From Dendrobium chrysotoxum (Eukaryota; Streptophyta; Magnoliopsida; Asparagales; Orchidaceae): a stretch of 64,000 nt of DNA. Shown piece after piece: positions 22,801 to 34,009 of the stretch (its first letter is position 1; every line of letters starts with the position of its first letter). Position numbers and translations under genes: made by a program. The notes beneath the pieces were generated by a model. It did not search any database. It worked only from the letters and a program-made list of their open reading frames with translations, and was not told the origin of the DNA. The stretch lies in the NCBI GenBank assembly GCA_019925795.1, contig CM034313.1, positions 84,289,663 to 84,353,662 of the forward strand, read 5' to 3'.

Positions 22801-23391
22801 TTTAAAAATAATTGTTAGTTAATTGTTCTATATAAAAAATTGTCAAATATATTATTATTTTTTACACTGTATTCTATTTTATTATACAAACCTCTTCCGT
22901 AAACTAAGCTGCCCCTAAACCAAATTTGGTCAAAGTAAAGCTTTCTTTTCACTTATTTCCTTCAACTTCTGTTATTGTCTATGCTTCTTCAATTCTCTCT
23001 CTTTTTTTTTATATATAAATAATTTTTTTGTATATCACCAAAAGAGAAAGGTTACAAACAAAACCAAAAAAAACAAAAAGAGAGATGACAAGACAACATT
23101 AGATAGAGTAGAACTCGAAAATAAAAAAGACAAAAAAGCTCGCCGGGCTCAGTAAAAAGCACAAGCTCCCAACCACCCAAACGTCAGACACGGACCATCC
23201 AGAGGAGGGAATAAGCAACAGCCCACCAAAAAACCAATCAACAACCAACACCCGAAATAAGGCCATCAAAAGAACAAGAAGATCCACCACCAATGATTGC
23301 CAACAAGCCACGGAGCCCAGGTGGTGAGCCAATAGCCACATCATAGCCCAAAAAAGAGACTAACCATCCAAAGATCCAATAATAAAATGAA

Positions 23392-24838
23392 TTACTTCCT
23401 TCTAGAGTTTCTTCTTTCATGTTTGCCACCCCTCAAAGCAAAAGCTTTTTCGCCACTCCAATTATCCTTCAAGATAAACATAGCTTGAACATCATCTTCA
23501 TACTCAAGGAAGTCTTCTCCAACACCCCCGCGAGGTAAGGAGACATGCTCCTCAGGCCAATCATTTTGCTCAACACTTGGTAATTGAACTTTCAAGACCT
23601 CCTTAGAAATTAGTGAAATAGGGACATCAACCAAAAGCTTATTCGACGGTTCCAACAAAGTCGTAGGAGAATCCATACATCAAGCAGCTAAACCCGTTGG
23701 TTTCACAATTGATGCACCCACCAAAGGGCTCAACTCTGGATCAACCACACAGTCCCCCGACTCGTGAGTGACAATCTCATCAAAAATCGCAGCTACACCA
23801 TCACAGGCATCAACATCGGAATGAGGATTGACAATAGGACTTGCTTCCAAATTGACTAAGCAATTGTTAGGATCAGAAGCCTCAGCCACAACCTCATTAA
23901 TGCCACAAGATAGAGCCATCGGTATCCCTTCATCAAGAGCAGCATCCTCAGTGTTGCCATTGCTCGTTTCCATAGCTAAAGCATCATCCATACCATTCTC
24001 CCCATTAACCACAACCTCAATATGACTAACAGGAGCTATAGTGGAACTAAAATTTTCCACAGGACCACCAACAATCATATTTTCTACCACATCATTAACT
24101 TTCTCACCAGAATTACGATTATCAACCGAATCAATCACCTGATTTGAAGAACGACATTCACTGGGCAAATGACTAATCGATTTACATTGCACAGAAAAAT
24201 GGGGAAACTCCTCCATGATAACATGCTGAACATAACCAAACTTTTTAGGACCAATCCAAACTTTATCAGAATATTTTTTTAATAATGTCAAGCTCAACTA
24301 ACACACGTGCCACAGAGGGACGGGAGCCAAAAGAGGTCGCATGATCCACCTTTAGGGAACGGCCAAATAAAGAACACAATCCGTGAAGAATACGGGGCAA
24401 AAAAAATGTGGTCATAGGTTGGGGAATGAAATCTAGATCGGTATGACAGGGGGCTCCACACCAATATCAAGAAGAGGAGACCATTTGGACACCTTCATGT
24501 AACAATTGCTAACAAAATAAGATCTATAGAGAAAACTGCTATAGTCGAGGTCATTCACCAACTTAATCAACACATGACTTTGGTCCAACAATGTTACAGA
24601 AAATTCACCATTGAGCTTAAGAGCAAAGAAAAACTTCTGAATAGCGTCGAGACTAGGACGCCTGGAGGGAAAGAAACAAACCAAAGCAAACTTCAAAGGA
24701 GCCGCAAGGGCGAGCGCCTCATCATTCGAAGTCCAAAGAGATGGCAAACCACGAAAAATCGAAGGCTTGAGATCAGGAAAACAAGCCTCAGAAGAGATAC
24801 CGGACAAAGCATCAGCAAACGAGCGAGATTTAGTCAAC

Positions 24839-24840
<2 letters not shown>
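23392..24840 (-). pseudogene. DUF4283/zinc-knuckle ORF1-type protein, copy A
   Basis: Reading down from 24840: SRSFADALSGIS, then DUF4283-like sequence (FFFALKLNGEFSVTLLDQSH, LIKLVNDLDYSSF, RSYFVSNCYMKVSKWSPLLD), a frameshift near 24430-24300, DKVWIGPKKFGYVQHVIMEE, the knuckle FSVQCKSISHLPSEC (first Cys of CX2CX4HX4C replaced by Ser), an acidic low-complexity middle, the block DVPISLISKEVL, and a basic end GGKHERRNSRRK. DUF4283 with a knuckle is typical of plant L1-type LINE ORF1 proteins, which bind RNA. The N-terminal codons are replaced by a homopolymer run. Confidence 0.75.

Positions 24841-24873
<33 letters not shown>
24840..24873. repeat. Homopolymer of 34 C
   Basis: An unbroken C run (G on the element's coding strand) sits exactly where copy B encodes the first residues (AVKPWVDPGFLGG). 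Poly-G of this length can form G-quadruplexes; it could also be an assembly artefact. Confidence 0.95.
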
Positions 24874-24880
<7 letters not shown>

Positions 24881-25059
24881 TGAAAGATTCAACAAAATAG
24901 AGGAGATGAGACTTCCCTGATCAAGCATGAATGACGGGAGATGCCAGCACCGGCGAAATCCCAGCAGTAGCGGACAAAAACACGCCGGAGAAGCGGCTAG
25001 GGCACATCCCTAGCGGAGCGGGCGTGACGAAACATTCTTTGAGAGAGTTATCTTAGAGA

Positions 25060-26480
25060 TTTATGTAGTTATCACATATGACATATACCTTGTCATGTCG
25101 CAGGCCTTGATGCTTCTTCAACTCTCTTAATGCTTACAATTCCATATTATGATCATATACATTACAAAAGAAATTAAAACTATAAAAAATTAATAAAACA
25201 ATATTGAAATGTATAGTAATTTACTTGCAACTTATAATCATTTATATTATATATTCTATTTTAAAAAGAAACTTCTATTGCACAAAGCTTAAATCGTCAA
25301 ATTTTTATTTCAAATGATAAAATATAATAATTTATGCAATAATAAAGTAAATTAATATATTTAATAAGTTGAAAAAAGTTATATCTAATATATGACCAAA
25401 AATAATAAAACGTATATTCCTTTTTTTTCAACTTCAAGTTTCAATTTGGAAATAAATAATATGTACTTGATATTACAATAATGAAATTATAATACTCATC
25501 ATTTACTTCACATTTCTGACATATTATTATTAATTCTTAACATTCATAATATGTACTTGGATGCATGTGCAATTCAACTAATATTTATAAAATTTGACAT
25601 AAAATTTTATATCATTTTCTTCATAGGATCATCACAATTTTTTAAATAGATATAATTAAGAAATTATGTTAGGAAATGACAAAAAATTAAGACTATAGTT
25701 TCTTAGAAAAGAGTGTTGAGGGGTTGTCATATGCTAAAGAAGGAATGTTATCAAACCAAAAAGTTATCATGTGGAGGTCTAAGGAGTCGATGCTAGGTGT
25801 TGACCAAACAAATAGATGATCAAGTGAAAAGGGTGCCAACTAGCCAAGAAGGTGGCACCTCGAGGAGCTGAAAGGCTTTAACCACAAAGGGTCAATTAAA
25901 ACTAACTTGGTATCATATGATTTTTGTCTTATTGCCCTAATAAAGATTTGTTCGATGCAACTTCCTGACTGCTTTATTTTTCAGATAACAATCATAATTT
26001 CATTTAGTTATTACTTTCTTACTATTTTTCATAAATATATATGATAGAAATTTACTTTCAACAACTATAGTAGCATAGTTGTTTTCTCCTCAATAAGTTA
26101 CAAAATATTGCACAAATAAATCCTAAATCGTCTTAAGTGGGCTACTATAGGTTTGAAAGGAAAGGCTGAAAACCAACTAAACCTGAGCTTGGGTGGTCTA
26201 AGATTTGGATCATAAGGTAGTCTTTTAAACTCTCCCTTGGGTTGGGATGACAAGACTATGATCCTCTAAATGTTCACGAAAGACTACTAGGTAGTCCTGC
26301 CTAAAACTTCAACTAAACTTCAAATGAAGAGGAAAATCAAATCAAGTTATTTGTGTTTTTCATCAGTTTTGTTTAACTCTTTGAAAATAAATCAAATCAA
26401 GTTTTTCTAAAAAATATAAAAAAAAATGTTTTTACTTATTTTAATTTTTTTAAAAGAAAGTCAACACTGCTTTGTTCAAT
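25060..26480. other. AT-rich intergenic
   Basis: No gene recognised on either strand. Short frames only. Confidence 0.5.
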
Positions 26481-26569
26481 AAAAATAGCACTTGTATAGA
26501 ATATCAAATATCTTTTTATTTCATATATATAAAAAAAATTCAACTTCATGTCAGATCGAAATTTGTCTA

Positions 26570-28171
26570 TTAATAAATCAACGGTGGGATGCTCTGCTCC
26601 GTTTTGAAAAAGTTGTCAGGATCTATCTTAGACTTGACATATGCCAGCCTCTTGAAGTTAACTTTGTAATATTTTCTTCCCCAAACTTTAGCCTGCTTGT
26701 AGCTTATCATCCCTTCATTGTTTCGCCCCAAGTCCAGATCCCTAAAGTTGAGGTAAGCGGCTCGAGGTTTCTTCGAAACAAATGGAGCCATGAACTTGTT
26801 AAACCCTCTCAACCAATCAATATGTTTCTTTGCTACTTTCTCTCCTGCCTCCCTCCACACCACAATATTTAGTATCATAAACTTACTTCCATTCCTGTGA
26901 GGAAATGGAGTATCAGTCTCTGCTATCTCTGCAATCTTTCCTCCCAATGGCTCAATTATCATCACATGTTGTGCATCATCTTCTTTGAGAATATACTTCC
27001 ATATCTCCTCCCAGCTCTGCTCTACAATTGGCTCGGTCACTACATCTGACTTCCCTTTAAAGGACATGTTGACTGATCTCGAACTTCTATCTAGCAGAAT
27101 ACTTAAAGGCTGGTTGATATTTATGTCTGGTACAGGAAAAGTGGTGAAGACGAGCACGGATTCAATCCAACTCATCTCCTTCTTGTCCTTATCAGCCACC
27201 TGTAACTCTGGTAAGCTCTGTTTCAAAATCGAATGCAACTCTGTCATCTCACCTAAGAACAACCCGCTAAAAGTAGCTTGCACTGTCTTGTTCACCGTTC
27301 TCAACGTTGCGCTGATGTAAAGCCTATTGTCCACTCTGTAAGCCACCTGCTGCCATTTGGCGACAGCTTTGGTCGCGCCCTGCAACAAAGTTAAGCTTTT
27401 GGAGAAAACTGTGACCTTTGGAGGGACTTCAACAAGCTTTATCTTATATGCGAGTATGATTCCAAAGCTCGCACCTCCTCCTCCTCTTAACGCCCAGAAG
27501 AGATCCTCTCCCATAGATTCCCTTTCCAAAATCTCTCCAGCAGCGTTCATAATGCGGATGTCGATGACATGGTCAGCGGAGATGCCATGCTCTCTCATGA
27601 TGGTCCCAATGCCTCCGCCACTTATATGCCCCCCGACGCCAACCGTTGGACAGAATCCAGCGGGGAACGCTAATGTTCGACTCTTTGAAGCTATGGCAAA
27701 GTAAAGCTCGCCGAGCATGGCGCCAGATTGCACCCAAACAGTGTTATCGACATTGAACAAGATGGCGCGGAGGTTGAAGAGGTCGAGGATGAGGAAGGGG
27801 CCGAGACGGGATGAATAGGAGAGGCCTTCGAAGTCATGGCCGCCGCTTCGGATACGGAGTTGGAAGTTGAGGTGTTTAGAACAGAGGATGGCGGCTCGGA
27901 CATGGGATTCTTCGGTTGGGGTGATGATAAGCAAGGGTTTGGGAGAGTGGCCGTCGAAGACGATGCGCGAGTTTTGGACTGTGGAGAAGAGAGTGGCATT
28001 GAAGTTGGTGGATTTTGGTGTGGAGATGAGGGTGCTGGGAACAGAGTTTTTGAGGAAGCATTGGAGGAGTGAGCCGTGGGAAGGGTTTGGAGAGGGATTA
28101 ATTGTGGTGCGGGAAATGCAGGGTCGGAGGAAGAGGAGGGAAAGGAGGAGAGGGATGGAATAAGAAATCAT
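26570..28171 (-). CDS. Berberine-bridge-enzyme-like FAD-linked oxidase
   Basis: Secreted flavoprotein oxidase of the plant BBE-like family, single exon as usual for the family, 533 aa. Residues 1-20 are a hydrophobic signal peptide (SYSIPLLLSLLFL). The PCMH-type FAD domain spans about 75-250. RIRSGGHDFEGLSY holds His112 and PAGFCPTVGVGGHISGGG holds Cys174, the two residues that bind FAD covalently in bicovalent members. GEDLFWALRGGGGASFGI (221-238) follows. The C-terminal BBE segment contains AYLNFRDLDLG, matching YxNYRDxDLG, and ends in DPDNFFKTEQSIPP. Known members oxidise monolignols, oligosaccharides or alkaloid intermediates; the substrate cannot be told from the sequence. It has no stops or frameshifts and looks functional. 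Confidence 0.95.
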   Translation of the reverse strand: MISYSIPLLLSLLFLRPCISRTTINPSPNPSHGSLLQCFLKNSVPSTLISTPKSTNFNATLFSTVQNSRIVFDGHSPKPLLIITPTEESHVRAAILCSKHLNFQLRIRSGGHDFEGLSYSSRLGPFLILDLFNLRAILFNVDNTVWVQSGAMLGELYFAIASKSRTLAFPAGFCPTVGVGGHISGGGIGTIMREHGISADHVIDIRIMNAAGEILERESMGEDLFWALRGGGGASFGIILAYKIKLVEVPPKVTVFSKSLTLLQGATKAVAKWQQVAYRVDNRLYISATLRTVNKTVQATFSGLFLGEMTELHSILKQSLPELQVADKDKKEMSWIESVLVFTTFPVPDININQPLSILLDRSSRSVNMSFKGKSDVVTEPIVEQSWEEIWKYILKEDDAQHVMIIEPLGGKIAEIAETDTPFPHRNGSKFMILNIVVWREAGEKVAKKHIDWLRGFNKFMAPFVSKKPRAAYLNFRDLDLGRNNEGMISYKQAKVWGRKYYKVNFKRLAYVKSKIDPDNFFKTEQSIPPLIY

Positions 28172-28242
28172 GGCCGGGAAATTTTCGTTGTGCTTGGAGC
28201 AATAGGGCCTTCTGGCGAGTTGCTTTGCTGTGATAAACGGGA

Positions 28243-28253
28243 TATATTTATAG
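28243..28253 (-). promoter_or_regulatory. TATA box of the BBE-like gene
   Basis: On the minus strand CTATAAATATA lies about 75-80 nt upstream of the ATG, a normal distance for a short 5' UTR. The foldback element begins only about 75 bp further upstream. Confidence 0.65.
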
Positions 28254-28318
28254 GAAATGAGGTGCAGGTCATATATTATTTTAAATATTAAATTGAATTA
28301 AAATAATATATTATTTAA

Positions 28319-28327
28319 TTTAAATTA
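28319..28327. repeat. 9-bp target duplication, left
   Basis: TTTAAATTA, repeated exactly at 29495-29503 on the far side of the foldback element. A 9-bp duplication is the mark of Mutator-like transposons, but this one is all A and T, so chance cannot be excluded. Confidence 0.5.
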
Positions 28328-29494
28328 GGCAAAGGAACATGTCATTTACTAAAATTAATTTAAAGAGCAAGTTTTTAAAAAAATTTAAAAAAAAGCAAAA
28401 TAGTCAAATGATTTAGCATGAGAGAGAATGTAAGAGAGAGAGAGATAAAGAGGGGGGGAGAGAAAAGGGGAGAGAGAGAGAGCATCGAATTGGAAGAATA
28501 AGAGAGATGAAGAGGTAATTTTTATATAATATTATATAAATATTATTTTTAATATTGATAATTTAATTTATTAAATAATTATTTATAAAAACTTTTAAAT
28601 TAAAATAAACAAGTATAAAAATATATTTTTAATTAAAAATTTTTAGGTCATTTAATATATATGTAATGAAAATAAAAATAATATTTCATTATATTTTCCA
28701 TGTATTTTTATAAAAAAATATTTGTTACAAAAAATTTTAAATTTTCATTCTAATAAAATTTTGATAAAAAATAGAATTATATTATATATATTACAAAACT
28801 ATTAATATTATATTATATATATTTTTAATCCATTTAAATTATATTTCATTAAATTTTTAATCTATTTTTATAAAAATTTTAAAAGTTTTTGTAATAAATT
28901 AAATTACTAATATCAAAAATTCATTAGAATATATTTTATTAAATTACTAATATCAAAATAATATTTTATTATATTTTTAATCTAATTTTTATCAAAATTT
29001 TATTAGAATGAAAATTTAAAAGTTTTATAATAAATAATTTTTTTATAAAAATATATTAAAAATATAATGAAATATTATTTCATTTTCATTACATCTATAT
29101 TAAATGGCCTAAAAATTTAATTAAAAATATATTTTTATACTTGTTTATTTTAATTTAAAAGTTTTTATAAATAATTATTTAATAAATTAAATTATCAATA
29201 TTAAAAATAATATTTATATAATATTATATAAAAAATACCTCCACATCTCTCTCCTCGTCTCTCTTATTCTTCTAATCGGTTGCCCTCTCTCCCCCCTTTT
29301 TTTCTCTCCGCCTCTTTATCTCTCTCACACACATTCTCTCTCCCCATGCTTCTAAAAAAATCAAACACAAATTTATTTGGCATATTAAGAATACGCCAAA
29401 TCATTTGACTATTTTATTGCTTTTTAAATATTTTTTTTAATTTGCTCTTAAAACTAATTTTAGTAAATAACACGCTCCTTCCTAAAATTTGACC
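28328..29494. mobile_element. Foldback element, probably MULE-related
   Basis: The two halves are inverted copies with arms of about 500 bp meeting near 28880. Examples: ATGTCATTTACTAAAATTAA (left) against TTTTAGTAAATAACACGCTC (right), and TTTATACTTGTTTATTTTAA (right) against AAAATAAACAAGTATAAA (left). GA-rich (28430-28500) and CT-rich (29240-29350) segments pair with each other. There is no coding capacity. TTTAAATTA flanks both ends. Confidence 0.75.
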
Positions 29495-29503
29495 TTTAAA
29501 TTA
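29495..29503. repeat. 9-bp target duplication, right
   Basis: TTTAAATTA, partner of 28319-28327. Confidence 0.5.
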
Positions 29504-29511
29504 TATTTAGA

Positions 29512-30618
29512 AATGGCAAGCACGAAAGAAATTGGATAACTTTAGAAATGAGTAGTTTAATAATTTTTTTTATAAATATGAGTGTACGGCCTGAAAAATA
29601 TAAAAAGGAAATCACAAATCAAAATTCCGATTACTTATAATACATCATTGACTGCATAATAAAATTTTTAATAAATACTTCAATTATTTTACAAATAAAT
29701 ATCAGAATATAAACATCCCTAAAAATAATTTACATAAATAAAATAATAACTTTTTTAATTTAAGGCTTTTGTTATAAAATTAAATGTACAATATATATAT
29801 AAATTTAGTTTACTCAAACATTATATATCTTTAATAATTTAATTAACTGCACCCTAAGTTCAAATTCAACTACTATATAATTAAATAAAGTAATCGCTTT
29901 CCTAATTAATTAAAATAAATTAGAAATGCACATATATTTATAAATTTAATAGGTCAACCGTACACAAATAATGGTTAATAATGTAATTTAAATTAAAAAC
30001 ATATTTAAATATATACCTCCTTAATAATAATTTATCTAAATAAATTAATAATAATTTTAATTTAAAATATTTTATTACAAAAGTCATTTTTCAAAAAACA
30101 ATATATATTAATTTACTCGAACAAAATTTCTTATTAATATAATTAACTTCAAAATACATTAACATAAAATTACACTCAAGTATTTAATTATTAATTAAAA
30201 CATATTATTTAAAAAAATAAAAAAATACACAAAACTTAATACTCAATAACAGATTTTAACATATTATGAGGGTTTAATCAAAATCGAATTAAAACCGATT
30301 TATATAGAAACTGGGAAAGGGTTTATCGGTTTTTTAAAAACCGCAATTTTGATTTCAAATTTCTTTTGAAAAATGTTAAATTTAATTAAAAACATTTTTT
30401 TAAAATAAAAAAAAATGATAAATTGGAATTTTTTTTGTCCGGTTTCTTTGGAAGTTTGACACTGGAGTTCATTTTCCCGATTTCTAAGAAACTGGAATAC
30501 TTAATCCCGGTTATGCCCACTTTTATATTTTCCAGGCCTTTCGCTCATATTTATAAAAGAAATTATTAAACTGGTCATTTCTAAAATTTGTCCAAAGAAA
30601 TGGTAAGCACGAAAGTGT
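29512..30618. mobile_element. Second foldback/TIR element with long flanking direct repeats
   Basis: AAATGGCAAGCACGAAAG (29512-29529) and AAATGGTAAGCACGAAAG (near 30598-30615) are direct repeats differing at one base. Inside them lie inverted arms of about 80 bp: TTTAGAAATGAGTAGTTTAA and GGCCTGAAAAATATAAAA on the left match their reverse complements near 30525-30590. The interior is very AT-rich and non-coding. Confidence 0.6.
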
Positions 30619-30763
30619 ATAATTAGTTAGATTAGTATAGATCAAGCTCGAATGGCAGCGCAGAAGAAATTGATCTAATTATATGAGATATTTTATTATT
30701 TTATACATAATAATTAATAATTGATTTATTATAATTAAAAAAATATGATAAGTGATTCATTAC

Positions 30764-31208
30764 TGATACGTCACAAAAAATCTCATTGATCCAGCACGAA
30801 TCTCAAGACAAATTCTAGTTGGAAACTTCCGAAATTAAATGCTGGACCATCGGAACTCCAATTTCATCAAACTTCTAATCAAATTGAAGGTCTCAGTGAC
30901 ATGAATCCAACGACACCAAAATTTATGCTTGTCCGGACCCGCATATCATAGGATTCTTACCATTTCCTGAAAATATATAAAATCACATAATGAGCACATA
31001 GTCTAGCAAGTGACTAAAATCTTACGACTGAAATCAATGCAAAATAAAAGAGAATAATATACTATAAATCATATACAAATATATATGCATCAGTGTCTAT
31101 AGTGATTATTTGCATCAATTTATCCATCTATAGTTTATCATATCTCAATTCATTATAACATCAGTTACAATATCAGAACAATATTAATGTCAGTAACACT
31201 ATTAGTAT
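30764..31208 (+). mobile_element. Older LTR, 5' part, split by insertion
   Basis: It starts TGATACGTCACAAAAAATCT and follows the start of the 31209 LTR with many changes (ACGAATCTC, TTGGAAACTTCCGAAATTAA). It then diverges and is broken at AGTAT, where the younger element is inserted. Confidence 0.65.
31204..31208. repeat. Target duplication AGTAT, left
   Basis: Five bases immediately before the TG of the 5' LTR, repeated at 38304-38308 immediately after the CA of the 3' LTR. This proves a single retroelement insertion. Confidence 0.9.
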
Positions 31209-31667
31209 TGATACGTCATCAAAAAATTATCTTGATCGGGCACGAATCTCGAGGCAAAATCAAGTTGGAAACTTCCGAAATTAATTTATGGATCATCCGA
31301 ACTCCGATTCTAGCAAACTTATAGTCGAACTGAGCGTCTCGGAAATACGAACCCAACGACACAAAATTCGACCCAATCCGAGCCCAAATGGGTCCAAATC
31401 AAGTGTCTGAAGCACTGTCGGAAGGTTCAAACCATAATTTGGATTACCAAACGGTCTCCAAATGTGATATACTTATAGTCGAATCGAGCGTCTCGACGAG
31501 ACGAATCCAACGAGCCCAAGATCGCCAGATTCCGACATCATTAAGACCTTCAAATGTCCAGCAAACGGTCTATGATCAATGGATTCAAGATCGGCCATCC
31601 ATTCAAACCACTCCCTAACTACCCCTGATCTTCCACCTATTTACGGGCCATGCCACTCACGAAAATC

Positions 31668-31675
31668 TATAAATA
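31668..31675 (+). promoter_or_regulatory. LTR TATA box
   Basis: TATAAATA in the context AAAATCTATAAATAGAGACC, conserved in the 3' LTR at 36937-36944. Transcription should start about 30 bp downstream, so both LTR arrays would lie in the transcribed leader. Confidence 0.75.
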
Positions 31676-31799
31676 GAGACCCCATTTCTCATGAAAGGAG
31701 GGACTTATTCCTAAGGGGAAAAAGAGAGAGCTCTTGCCCCCTCGCTCCTCCTCGACCACCGCCGGAGTTTCGCCGGACCACCGCCTGACGCCGGAGTTC

Positions 31800-32160
31800 C
31801 GCTGGACCACCACCTGAGGCCCTGCACTTCACCGAACCACCACCTGAGGCCCTGCACTTCGCCAGACCACCACCTGAGGCCCTACACTTCGTCGGACCAC
31901 CACCTGAGGCCCTGCACTTCGCCGGACCACCACTTGAGGTCGTGCTCTTCGCCGGACCACCACCTGAGGCCCTGCACTTCGCCGGACCACCACCTGAGGC
32001 CCTGCACTTCACCGGACCACCACCTGAGGCCCTGCTCTTCGCCGGACCACCACCTGAGGCCCTTCTCTTCCCCGGACCACCGCCTGAGGCCCTGCTTTTC
32101 TTCGGACCACCACCTGACGTCCTGAGTTCTGCCGGACCTCCACCTGAGGTCCGAACTTCC
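31800..32160. repeat. 30-bp tandem array in 5' LTR
   Basis: About twelve copies of ACCACCACCTGAGGCCCTGC followed by ACTTCGCCGG. Because 30 is divisible by three, all frames on both strands show ten-residue repeats (for example SGGGPAKCRA on the minus strand); these are not genes. Confidence 0.95.
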
Positions 32161-32189
32161 ACCGAAGCATCACTTGATGGTCAAAGTTA

Positions 32190-32750
32190 TATCGGAACAC
32201 CAACTAAGGTCCTCCTGACCTCTAACATCAGATTAAGGTCCTTCTGACCTCCAACGCCAGCCGACCACGGTCCTTTCGACCTCCGTCGCCCTACCAATTC
32301 AGGTCCTCCTGACCTTTGACATCAGATTAAGGTCCTTCTGACCTCCAATGCCAGCCGACCACGGTCCTTCCGACCTCCGTCACCCTACCAATTCAGGTCC
32401 TCCTGACCTCTGACTTCAAATTAAGGTCATTCTGATCTCCAATGCCAGCCGACTACGGTCCTTCTAACCTCCGTCGCCCCACCAAATAAGGTCCTTCCGA
32501 CCTCTGTCATCTGATTACGGTCCTTATGACCAGTAACATCAGTCAACTATGGTCCTTCCGACCTCCGTCACCTGATCAACAAAGGTCCTCCCGACCTTTA
32601 TCCTCAGACTACGGTCTCCCTGACCTACAACGTCTGTCAACTATGGTCTTTCCGACTTCCATTACCAAACAACGGTCTTTCTAACCCCTGTCTCCCGCCA
32701 AGTACGGTCCTTCTGACCTCCGTCGTCTGCCAACTATGGTCAGCCGACCT
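32190..32750. repeat. 94-bp composite array with GGTC-N5-GACC motif
   Basis: A higher-order unit of about 94 bp (starts near 32231, 32325, 32419) is built of roughly 31-bp subunits, each carrying GGTCCTTCTGACC or a variant. The motif has 4-bp inverted arms around five pyrimidine-rich bases. Confidence 0.85.
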
Positions 32751-33064
32751 AGCAAATGTGTATATATTAATTCTCACCATATAATGCACTCTATATGATG
32801 TATATTCGCTATATCAAGCCAAGTCCTTCCCCAAAACGGAGGACCTCGTTTGTAAACAACTGCAAATACTAGTGGATTCATTCAAACTGGGCCAGGCCCC
32901 GTTGTTTTTCCCCCTTTCTGGGGTTTTTACGTAAAAACTCTGGTGTCTCATATGAATATTACACCATCTCTCTCTTTCATCTGATTGTATGCTGAATTTT
33001 TGTACAATGCTATGACGCTAAGCTTTATATTTCTCTACCGCCGCGAATACTCCAGGACGCAACA

Positions 33065-33085
33065 GTTTGGCGTCGTCTGTGGGAA
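33065..33085 (+). promoter_or_regulatory. Putative primer binding site
   Basis: GTTTGGCGTCGTCTGTGGGA directly after the LTR end. It matches the TGGCGCCGTCTGTGGGA form found beside LTRs of many plant gypsy elements with one C-to-T change. The cognate tRNA was not assigned. Confidence 0.65.
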
Positions 33086-33489
33086 AATGGTTCCCGACTG
33101 GGGGGCAATTTTTGCTCCAACCTCAAAAGGTCATTCTTGCCAACTTCCTTACATCAACTATCGCTGCATCAATTTCATGGAAATCAGATACAGGCTGGGG
33201 GGCAACCTTGACTCCAACTATGGTCAAGAAAATTCCTCCGATACTTTCAATATCAAGATGATATTTTAGGCAAGAAACTCCCAGCAAATGCAAAGATGCT
33301 TCCAATAAAATTTTAAGCCTCATACAGTCCCTAGTTGGACTTCTACTCCTTTGGCAGGGTTTAAATTTTGACCTCAAAAAGGCAGTAACGGTCTAAAGAT
33401 AGACCATTCTTCACTCTTGATTCGGGATACACGCGGCATTCGCCCCCTCCCAATCAAGGCAAAATCAATCCCAGGGGGATTCGATTCGA

Positions 33490-34005
33490 CCTCTTCCACA
33501 CAGGTTAACGTCATCGAGCAAAGGCTCTGACATACAACCTCGGATAGGTCTTTACATCCTTGGTGGATTCTCTCGACCTCTTCCACACAGGTTAACGTCA
33601 TCGAGCAAAGGCTCTGGCTTACAACCTCAGATAGGTCATACATCCTTGGTGGATCCTCTCGACCTCTTCCACACAGGTTAATGTCATCGAACAGTGTTCT
33701 GACATACAACCTCGGATAGGTCATACATCCATATTGGATTCTCTCGACCTCTTTCACACATGTTAACATCTTCAAACAGTGTTCTGACATACAACCTAGG
33801 ATAGGTCATACATCCCTATTGGATTCTCTCAACCTCTTCCACACAGGTTAACGTCATCGAGCAAAGGTTATGACATACAACCTCGGATAGGTCTTACATC
33901 CTTGGTGGATCATCTCAACCTCTTCTACACTGGTTAACATCATCGAGCAAAGGCTCTGACAAATAACCTCAGAAAGGTCACACATCTTTGGCAGATTCTA
34001 TTGAC
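33490..34005. repeat. 86-bp tandem array, internal region
   Basis: Six copies starting CCTCTTCCACACAGGTTAAC at 33490, 33577, 33663, 33748, 33833 and 33919. Copies differ by point changes only. Confidence 0.93.
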
Positions 34006-34009
34006 CTAC

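Larger units (their letters stand above)
23000..25040 (-). mobile_element. ORF1-only LINE-like element, copy A
   Basis: About 2.0 kb in minus orientation: a GC-richer leader (25040-24880), a broken ORF1-type gene, a short 3' UTR, and an A-rich end in element sense (23000-23050). No endonuclease or reverse transcriptase frame is present. Copies B and C of this window have the same order and length. Ends are estimates. Confidence 0.6.
31209..33064 (+). repeat. 5' LTR, 1856 bp
   Basis: U3 is 31209 to about 31700, with TATAAATA at 31668-31675. It is followed by a 30-bp array (31800-32160) and a 94-bp array (32190-32750), then the end CTACCGCCGCGAATACTCCA to GGACGCAACA. It differs from the 3' LTR by scattered, mostly C/T substitutions and one extra 30-bp unit. 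Confidence 0.93.

Noticed and set aside
27357..28163. Several plus-strand frames opposite the oxidase gene
   Set aside because: Shadows of the minus-strand 533-residue gene; no independent features.
31689..32162. Long minus-strand frame of ten-residue SGGGPxKxRA repeats (also at 36958-37401)
   Set aside because: It is the 30-bp LTR array read in frame; every frame on both strands gives similar repeats, and there is no start context or non-repeat domain.
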